This document shows, piece by piece, positions 6,839-12,004 of a stretch of DNA of 12,004 nt. The notes under the pieces are model-generated. The model was not told where the DNA came from. It worked only from the letters and a program-made list of their open reading frames with translations, and made no database searches. Source of the stretch: Candidatus Subteraquimicrobium carltonvillense. GTDB taxonomy: Bacteria > Actinomycetota > Aquicultoria > Subteraquimicrobiales > Subteraquimicrobiaceae. How positions within the stretch are numbered: position 1 is the stretch's first letter; each line of letters opens with the position of its first letter. The stretch is taken from the NCBI GenBank assembly GCA_002339355.1, contig DDKQ01000115.1, forward strand, positions 1 to 12,004, in the 5' to 3' direction. A program made the translations under genes and the position numbers.

Positions 6839-8203
6839 CTATGCATTTGCATTGGTAAGTGTCCCCACCAGGTACCATGTATGAGCCTCAGCGATGACTA
6901 CATTGGCCATTTTGTTGATTAGTTCCCTTGGTCCTTGAAAGTTCACAACTTTGTTCGTTCTCGTCCTTCCGGTGAGAATATTCTTCTCTTTTTTGCTGGG
7001 ACCTTCCACAAATATCTCTAAAGTTTTTCCCACCAATTTTCGATTCTGTTCCAAGCAGATTTGACTCTGAAGGGAAACGAGCTTTTTGAATCTCTCGATT
7101 TTTACTTCCTGCGGAACTTGAACTTCAATTTCCGCCGCCTGTGTTCCAGATCGGGGAGAATATATGAAGGTAAAAGCCTGATCAAATCGTGCTTTTTCCA
7201 CTAGATCTAGGGTTTCTTGGAAATCCTCCTCCGTTTCTCCAGGGAAACCGACTATAATATCGGTAGTGATGCTACACTCCGGGGTGGTTTCTCGAACTTT
7301 CTGCACCATTTCCAAGTAACGATCTTTGGTATAGCCCCTGTTCATCAGCTTCAAAATCCTATCGGAACCAGCCTGTACGGGAAGGTGGAAATGCTCGCAA
7401 ACCTTATCGCACTCGGCTACCGCCTTTATGATTTCACCGCTGAGATCTCGAGGGTGCGATGTGGTGAACCTTATCCTTTTAATGCCTTGAATCTTATCGA
7501 GTTCCCGTAGGAGGGTGGAAAATTGGCTTTTGCCATAGAGATCACGTCCATATGAATTAACGTTTTGACCAAGGAGGGTAATTTCTATTACTCCTTCTTG
7601 AGCAAGCTTTCGAACTTCAGAGTAGATATCCTGCATGGGTCGGCTGATTTCCCTTCCCCTAACATAAGGGACAATGCAATAAGAGCAAAAATTATTGCAG
7701 CCAATGGTGACGGTAATCCAGGCGAAATATTTATGCTCCCTCAGGCTTGGGAGTTCCGTTGGCAGAATCTTTGGCTCTTTCCATATTTCACATATCTTTG
7801 CTGAGTCTCCTCTCACCCGCCTGATTAAATTGGGAAGGCTGGAGAGGTTGTAGGTTCCAAAGACCAAATCCACGTGAGTGGCCCTTTCCTGGATTTCTCC
7901 TCCATCCTTTTGAGCCAGACAACCCCCTACAGCTATGATGAGATTGAGTTTCCTTCTCTTGAGGGATTTTAGGGCTCCCACTTGTCCATAGAGTCTATCC
8001 TCGGCGTGTTTGCGGACGCAGCAGGTGTTAAAGATAATGATATCGGCTTCTTCCGCACTCCTTGCGGGTTCATATCCTTCTTGAATCAGCATCCCCGCAA
8101 TTCTTTCCGAATCATGCTTATTCATTTGACAACCAAAGGTTTTCACCAGGAACTTTTCTCGATCCAAGCCATCCACTCCCCAGGCTCGTTTATATTTTAG
8201 CAC
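6839..8203 (-). CDS. miaB: tRNA-2-methylthio-N6-dimethylallyladenosine synthase
   Basis: Radical SAM methylthiotransferase converting i6A37 (made by MiaA) into ms2i6A37 in tRNA. In the 454-residue reading the N-terminal MTTase domain carries the auxiliary [4Fe-4S] cysteines Cys25 (TFGCQMN), Cys61 (NTCCVRKHAEDR) and Cys95 (GGCLAQ). The radical SAM core has CxxxCxxC as Cys169, Cys173 and Cys176 (GCNNFCSYC). The C-terminal TRAM domain spans about 388-450. Length is normal. CQMN and CCVRKHAE favour MiaB over RimO or MtaB. Start choice is uncertain. The GTG at 8203 has AAGGA 6 nt upstream, but that site lies in a hairpin and the next codons look like extended -10 sequence (TGC-TAAAAT). A TTG at 8165-8167 with GGGGAG 8 nt upstream gives a 442-residue protein beginning just before the conserved core. 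The PHP gene is 95 bp upstream. Confidence 0.96.
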   Translation of the reverse strand: MLKYKRAWGVDGLDREKFLVKTFGCQMNKHDSERIAGMLIQEGYEPARSAEEADIIIFNTCCVRKHAEDRLYGQVGALKSLKRRKLNLIIAVGGCLAQKDGGEIQERATHVDLVFGTYNLSSLPNLIRRVRGDSAKICEIWKEPKILPTELPSLREHKYFAWITVTIGCNNFCSYCIVPYVRGREISRPMQDIYSEVRKLAQEGVIEITLLGQNVNSYGRDLYGKSQFSTLLRELDKIQGIKRIRFTTSHPRDLSGEIIKAVAECDKVCEHFHLPVQAGSDRILKLMNRGYTKDRYLEMVQKVRETTPECSITTDIIVGFPGETEEDFQETLDLVEKARFDQAFTFIYSPRSGTQAAEIEVQVPQEVKIERFKKLVSLQSQICLEQNRKLVGKTLEIFVEGPSKKEKNILTGRTRTNKVVNFQGPRELINKMANVVIAEAHTWYLVGTLTNANA

Positions 8204-8298
8204 AAAGAGTCCTTCCCACTCGGGTAGGAAAATTTAAAATGCCAAAGATTAAAAATCAAAATTACAGACCAAAATTCAAAAATTATTTTAGGTGAATT
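8204..8298. other. AT-rich low-complexity spacer with hairpin between the PHP gene and miaB
   Basis: This 95-bp spacer holds no gene. Bases 8211-8228 can form a 7-bp stem with one mismatch (CCTTCCC / GGGTAGG) around a 4-nt loop. On the minus strand the 3' arm contains the AAGGA that would serve the miaB GTG start. The rest, roughly 8230-8292, is a run of degenerate AAAATT/AAAATC words with little G or C. It resembles low-complexity intergenic spacers rather than coding sequence. The U-run after the hairpin is too poor for a convincing intrinsic terminator. Confidence 0.5.
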
Positions 8299-9132
8299 TC
8301 AGGGGTTATTTTTTTGCAGGTCTTTTAATGTCTTGAGGTTTTCGACTACTTCATCGGGAACTCTTACGGAGCCCATGATAAGTCCCCGGGAGGATCCCAA
8401 GCCATGACAATCGGAACCTCCCGTGATCACGAGTCCATATTCTCGAGCCATTTTGCTATATTTCCTAACGTCATCTGGTGTGTGATTGCTGTGATAGACC
8501 TCTAAACCCTGTATCCCATATCTGATGAATTCTGGAATCTTTTCATCTACCTGAGAAAGACCGGGATGAGCTAGGATGGCGATTCCTCCTAGCCTTTTTA
8601 TGAGTTTAATTACATCTTTCGGTGTATAAACATATTTCTCAATGTAGCAGGGGGCTTTGCGCCCAATATATCTTTCGAAAGCCTCTTCGATACTATCGAT
8701 GCAACCTTGCTTTACCATAACTCTGGCTACGTGAGCTCGACCAACTGCACCCTTACCAGCTTCTTGTAAAACATCTTTGAGGGCAATTTCAAGACCCATT
8801 TCTTGCAGCCGCTCGACCATTTTCACCGCGCGTTCGTATCTCGCTTGACGCAACTTGCTGAGATGTTTGAGGAACCATTCCTGTTTGTAATCGATGAAAT
8901 AGCCCAAAAAATGAATGTCCCGACCCTCTAGGTCGGAACTCAATTCAACAGCGGGAATTACTTCAATATCGAAATCTCCCGCTCTCCTTAAAGCTGGAAC
9001 TATTCCATCTATACTATCGTGATCGGTGATGGCAATCGCCGTGAAGTCAAGCTTCACTGCAAATTTAACTAATTCTTCGGGGGAAAATGCACCATCCGAA
9101 GCTGTACTGTGAAGATGTAAATCAACGCCCAT
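8299..9132 (-). CDS. PHP-domain phosphoesterase (RNase AM/YciV-TrpH-like)
   Basis: A 277-residue PHP-fold metal-dependent phosphoesterase. Candidate metal ligands are visible in family order: His6 and His8 in DLHLHS, Asp13 (SDG), His38 (TDHDS), Glu63 (AVELS), His74, His189 (LAHPG), His215, and Asp241/His243 (GSDCHG). The pattern fits the stand-alone TrpH/YciV family. Characterised members hydrolyse 3',5'-nucleoside bisphosphates and act as 5'-3' exonucleases on short RNA ends. The length argues against a DNA-polymerase PHP domain or histidinol phosphatase. ATG start; I see no clear Shine-Dalgarno sequence ahead of it, although spoVS ends only 59 bp upstream. Being in the same gene series as rny is consistent with a role in RNA turnover, but this is inference and the substrate is unknown. 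Confidence 0.9.
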   Translation of the reverse strand: MGVDLHLHSTASDGAFSPEELVKFAVKLDFTAIAITDHDSIDGIVPALRRAGDFDIEVIPAVELSSDLEGRDIHFLGYFIDYKQEWFLKHLSKLRQARYERAVKMVERLQEMGLEIALKDVLQEAGKGAVGRAHVARVMVKQGCIDSIEEAFERYIGRKAPCYIEKYVYTPKDVIKLIKRLGGIAILAHPGLSQVDEKIPEFIRYGIQGLEVYHSNHTPDDVRKYSKMAREYGLVITGGSDCHGLGSSRGLIMGSVRVPDEVVENLKTLKDLQKNNP

Positions 9133-9191
9133 TGTTTTTTGTCGAGAAAATTGTGGGAAACATCACGGATAACTTCAGGTTTAGATCGAGT

Positions 9192-9452
9192 TTATCGGGG
9201 CTCGACTATGAGTTTAATAGCAGTTCGCTCTTCGCCATTGATTTCGATGTCGGTGAAGGCAGGAATACAAATTAGATCAAATCCACTGGGTGCTACAAAG
9301 CCTCGAGCTATTGCTATGGCCTTTACCGCTTGATTAAGAGCTCCTGCGCCAATTACTTGGATCTCCGCTCCTCCTTTCTCTCTGAGCACACCAGCTAAAG
9401 CACCTGCAACTGCATTTGGATTTGATTTAGATGAGACTTTAAGCACCTCCAT
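9192..9452 (-). CDS. spoVS: stage V sporulation protein S
   Basis: Small 86-residue Alba-fold protein. In Bacillus it is needed for stage V spore development; in many non-sporulating bacteria its role is undefined. The sequence is almost the family consensus throughout: MEVLKVSSKSNPNAVAGA, GGAEIQVIGAGALNQAVKAIAIARGFVAPSG and IPAFTDIEINGEERTAIKLIVEPR. I chose the ATG at 9450-9452 because it is preceded at 7 nt by a strong AAGGAGG (9460-9466). An upstream in-frame ATG at 9470 would put that site inside the coding region and add six non-conserved residues. It has its own 95-bp upstream gap with a sigma-H-like promoter. Presence of spoVS alone does not show that the organism sporulates. Confidence 0.97.
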   Translation of the reverse strand: MEVLKVSSKSNPNAVAGALAGVLREKGGAEIQVIGAGALNQAVKAIAIARGFVAPSGFDLICIPAFTDIEINGEERTAIKLIVEPR

Positions 9453-9493
9453 TTTTCTTCCTCCTTGCATGGATATTACTGCGTAATCATTTA

Positions 9494-9520
9494 ATTCGGT
9501 AAACGATGCCTTTATCCTTC
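9494..9520 (-). promoter_or_regulatory. sigma-H-like promoter upstream of spoVS
   Basis: On the minus strand GAAGGATAA (9512-9520) and ACCGAAT (9494-9500) are 11 nt apart. This agrees at every defined position with the Bacillus sigma-H consensus RnAGGAwWW-N11/12-RnnGAAT. The predicted start near 9486 would give a leader of about 34 nt before the spoVS ATG, with a strong ribosome binding site in between. Bacillus spoVS is itself transcribed by sigma-H. A weaker sigma-70 alternative (TTTACC-N17-AGTAAT) overlaps. Short motif, so moderate confidence. Confidence 0.5.
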
Positions 9521-9547
9521 AATTATTTTGGCTATTTTTAGTTTATT

Positions 9548-10660
9548 TTACCCCTCATCCTCCTCTTCGAGGACAAAAATGATTTTAATCTGGTTCTTTT
9601 CCCTCAAAATTTTGGGTTGTTCTTGTATTTTTAAGAAATACTTCCGTCCTATTTTTTCGAAACTTTCCATGACAGCTTTAACTAAAAAGTCTAGGTCCTC
9701 CTGACCTAGATACTTGGCATATTCTTTGGTCTCGATGGAAATTTCCCTTTGAGTAACGGAGCTAAATTCGTGGAATTGTTTAAAGTGGGACATCAGCGGT
9801 AACAAGGGTTTTATCTCAGCGTTAATGATCCTATGAGCATTCCGTTCGGAGATTTCAAATCCGTAATATTTTCTCGCGATTTCCAAAAGGGATGGTATGT
9901 CAATGGCACAACCGGTGTATTGCCAAAGCTTTAAGGAGGAATGCTCAAGGGAGTTTATGACATCGTGGTTTGGAGTATTGAAAATGCTTATCTCTTGTGG
10001 TGTATATAAATGATACATTGTGGATAAAATCTCTGAAGGTGAACCAAGATATATCTCGAGGTGAGGGTATTCTAAATTGAATTCAATTAGATGCCTAAGT
10101 ACGTTATTAGGACCTGCGACGATGCGTGGTTTGCCTTGGCGGAAGTGAATTTTGGGAAAGGTTGATTGATCTTGGCGTTCTGGAAGCTTTCTGGTATCGA
10201 CTTCGATCTTAAAAACGCTGCCCTTTTCCGAAAAAGATGAAACGACCTGAGCCCGCTCGACCGATAATTTAACGGAGTACAAGGCCATTCCTCGACCATG
10301 TACTCCATACTTATCTAAAACGATGTTTTCAAGCTTTGAGGTTACCCGAGGCTGAAAGATTTCATCATGAAGATGCGCGGGGATGCCACATCCATCATCA
10401 ATGGTAGTGATTTTTCTTAAGTAATCCTCTTCCTTGTGGAAGGAAATGAATATCTTGGAGCAACCAGCATCCCGTGAATTCCTCAATAGTTCCACAATAA
10501 CATCTTCAGCATAGCGGATATCATGCTTGGCCTGTCGTCGCTGAGCTTCACTTAAGTTTAGACGAACGAAGCCATTGCCCAAATCCTCTTCTACTTTGAG
10601 GTAGTGATCACCGATTAGATCTCCGACGAAATTTAAGAAATTATCCGAATTCTCGGGCAT
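9548..10660 (-). CDS. unidentified GHKL-family ATP-binding protein
   Basis: I recognise the N-terminal ATPase fold but not the protein. Numbered from the start chosen here (370 residues), the GHKL (gyrase/Hsp90/histidine kinase/MutL) ATP site spans about 50-135. It contains the N box ELLRNSRDA (Glu57, Asn61), G1 box DDGCGIP (88-94), TSK (107-109) and G2 box YGVHGRGMALYSV (118-130). TSK followed by GxxGxGxAL recalls MutL and type IIB topoisomerase B subunits more than histidine kinases. There is no transmembrane, dimerisation-histidine or receiver segment. The C-terminal 200 residues match nothing I can name, and the tail is acidic (EEEDEG). The ATG at 10658-10660 has GAGG 7 nt upstream. An ATG at 10675, five codons earlier, lacks a site. 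It starts 38 bp after rny and precedes spoVS by 95 bp, so it is probably co-transcribed with rny. Confidence 0.8.
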   Translation of the reverse strand: MPENSDNFLNFVGDLIGDHYLKVEEDLGNGFVRLNLSEAQRRQAKHDIRYAEDVIVELLRNSRDAGCSKIFISFHKEEDYLRKITTIDDGCGIPAHLHDEIFQPRVTSKLENIVLDKYGVHGRGMALYSVKLSVERAQVVSSFSEKGSVFKIEVDTRKLPERQDQSTFPKIHFRQGKPRIVAGPNNVLRHLIEFNLEYPHLEIYLGSPSEILSTMYHLYTPQEISIFNTPNHDVINSLEHSSLKLWQYTGCAIDIPSLLEIARKYYGFEISERNAHRIINAEIKPLLPLMSHFKQFHEFSSVTQREISIETKEYAKYLGQEDLDFLVKAVMESFEKIGRKYFLKIQEQPKILREKNQIKIIFVLEEEDEG

Positions 10661-10698
10661 CTTATGGCCTCGCATTTAGTGGTCAAAATTAAAGGGTT

Positions 10699-12004
10699 TT
10701 ATTTGGCATATTCCACGACGCGGCGCTCCCTTATCACCGTAACCTTTATTTGGCCAGGATACTCCAACTCCTCTTCGATTTTCTTGGCAATATCCCTTGC
10801 TAGAAGAGCTGATTTTGCATCGTCGATTTCTTCGGGTTTGACCATTATCCTGATTTCACGCCCAGCTTGCATGGCATAGGCCTTTTCTATGCCCCCGTAG
10901 CCCTCGGCGATGGCCTCGAGCTTTTCCAAACGTTTGATGTAGCTCTCTAGCGTTTCCCTTCGAGCTCCTGGGCGAGAAGCCGAGATAGCATCGGCGGATT
11001 GGACCAATACGGCTTCGATGGTTCGAGGTTCTACCTCCCCATGGTGAGCTTCGATGGCGTGACAAATCTCGGGCGATTCACGAAAGCGTTTTGCCAGCTC
11101 TGTTCCTATGATTGCATGTGGCCCTTCCACCTCGTGATCTATGGCTTTTCCAATATCATGCAAAAGACCAGCTCGCTTAGCTAGTTTGACATCGACATTC
11201 AATTCCGCAGCCATTATCCCTGCTAAATGTGCTACTTCCATTGAATGTTTGAGGACATTCTGTCCGTAGCTTGATCGAAATTTCAACCGCCCGAGTACTC
11301 TGATAAGCTCTGTGTGCAGCCCATGTACTCCAATTTCAAGAGCTGCTTGTTCTCCTTCCTCACGGATTTCGGTTTCCACTTCTTCGTGGGCTTTTTCGTA
11401 CATCTCTTCGATTCGGGCTGGATGGATTCTCCCATCGGCGATGAGTTTCTCTAAGGTCAGGCGACCGATCTCACGTCTGACGGGATCGAAACTCGAAAGG
11501 ATAACCGCCTCTGGTGTATCATCGATGATTAAATTAATTCCCGTGAGGGTCTCAAAAGCTCGAATGTTTCTCCCCTCTCGTCCGATGATTCTTCCCTTCA
11601 TCTCATCGCTGGGCAGGGGGACCACGGAGACCGTGGTCTCAGCCACGTGGTCAGCGGCGCACCTTTGAATGGCCAAGGATATGATGTTTCGAGCTCTCTT
11701 CTCCGCCTCTTCTCGAGCTTTGGATTCGATATCGTGAATTATTTTTGCCGCATCGTGCCTGGCTTCTTCTCTTATCCTCTTCAAGAGTAACTCCTTTGCC
11801 TCATCGGCTGACATACCAGCTAACCGCTCAAGCATGTGTTTTTGTTCAGCATAGATGCTCTTTAATTCGCTCTCCAATTTTGCAAGCTCATTCTCACTTG
11901 CAACGAGAGCCTTTTCCCTTTTGTCCAGAGCTATGGCCCTGTTGTCCAGTATTTCCTCCTTTTGAGCTGATCTTTTCTCCAGCCGCTGAAACTCAGCCCG
12001 TTGT
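10699..12004 (-). CDS. rny: ribonuclease Y, 5' end beyond window
   Basis: Endoribonuclease that initiates mRNA decay, normally anchored in the membrane by an N-terminal helix. The frame stays open to the right edge of the window, so about 434 C-terminal residues are present and roughly 80, including the membrane segment, are missing. In order (visible numbering): charged coiled-coil to about 110, KH domain with GRIIGREGRNIRAFE (137-151), then the HD domain containing HSMEVAHL, LLHDIGKA (His282-Asp283) and EAHHGEVEP. The C-terminus ends VIRERRVVEYAK, as is usual. An internal TTG at 11877 is not the true start because the upstream codons continue the RNase Y coil without interruption. The next gene is the GHKL ATPase. 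Identification is certain. Confidence 0.97.
   Translation of the reverse strand, partial: QRAEFQRLEKRSAQKEEILDNRAIALDKREKALVASENELAKLESELKSIYAEQKHMLERLAGMSADEAKELLLKRIREEARHDAAKIIHDIESKAREEAEKRARNIISLAIQRCAADHVAETTVSVVPLPSDEMKGRIIGREGRNIRAFETLTGINLIIDDTPEAVILSSFDPVRREIGRLTLEKLIADGRIHPARIEEMYEKAHEEVETEIREEGEQAALEIGVHGLHTELIRVLGRLKFRSSYGQNVLKHSMEVAHLAGIMAAELNVDVKLAKRAGLLHDIGKAIDHEVEGPHAIIGTELAKRFRESPEICHAIEAHHGEVEPRTIEAVLVQSADAISASRPGARRETLESYIKRLEKLEAIAEGYGGIEKAYAMQAGREIRIMVKPEEIDDAKSALLARDIAKKIEEELEYPGQIKVTVIRERRVVEYAK

Noticed and set aside
9450..9470. Upstream ATG (9470) as the spoVS start
   Set aside because: It would place AAGGAGG inside the gene and add six non-conserved residues; the ATG at 9452 matches the family start and has ideal spacing.
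11312..11668. Plus-strand open frame of 118 codons inside rny
   Set aside because: It is antisense to the KH/HD region of RNase Y; its serine-rich low-complexity translation is typical of a shadow frame.

Overview
The window is a compact bacterial chromosomal segment of moderate G+C (low-to-mid 40s percent by eye) in which almost every gene is a conserved housekeeping gene. The LexA tail and the LexA-box type (CGAAC-N4-GTTCG) recall Actinobacteria. A stand-alone spoVS, RNase Y and LL-diaminopimelate aminotransferase also occur in Clostridia-like anaerobes. I read it as a deep-branching, probably anaerobic actinobacterial or clostridial-type lineage; the exact placement is not resolvable from sequence reading alone.

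Layout. Bases 1-278 hold no gene. They form a divergent SOS control region with two LexA boxes and two back-to-back sigma-70-type promoters. One promoter drives lexA (279-893, plus strand); the other points left, out of the window. Everything from 942 to the right edge is on the minus strand. In transcription order this is: rny (5' end cut off by the right edge), an unidentified GHKL ATPase, spoVS, a PHP-domain phosphoesterase, miaB, a LigB/MEMO-AMMECR1 fusion protein, miaA, dapF, dapL and hflX. hflX converges with lexA. Gaps are 14-115 bp, with no tRNA, rRNA, CRISPR array or mobile element.

How the genes fit together. dapL and dapF catalyse consecutive steps of lysine/meso-diaminopimelate synthesis (cell wall and lysine). 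miaA and miaB make the consecutive i6A37 and ms2i6A37 modifications of tRNA. rny initiates mRNA decay, the PHP protein belongs to a family that hydrolyses nucleotides and short RNA ends, and hflX splits stalled or stressed ribosomes, so RNA and translation quality control is a running theme. lexA and its boxes are the SOS switch.

Most notable points: (1) hflX seems to start at AUC and dapF at CUG, each behind a well-placed Shine-Dalgarno sequence and each restoring a conserved N-terminus; (2) a sequence matching the sigma-H promoter consensus lies directly upstream of spoVS; (3) the lexA upstream region predicts an unseen divergent SOS gene; (4) an unassigned GHKL ATPase with MutL-like TSK and G2 elements and an unrecognised C-terminal half sits between rny and spoVS; (5) the AMMECR1 fusion belongs to the biochemically uncharacterised AmmeMemoRadiSam group.
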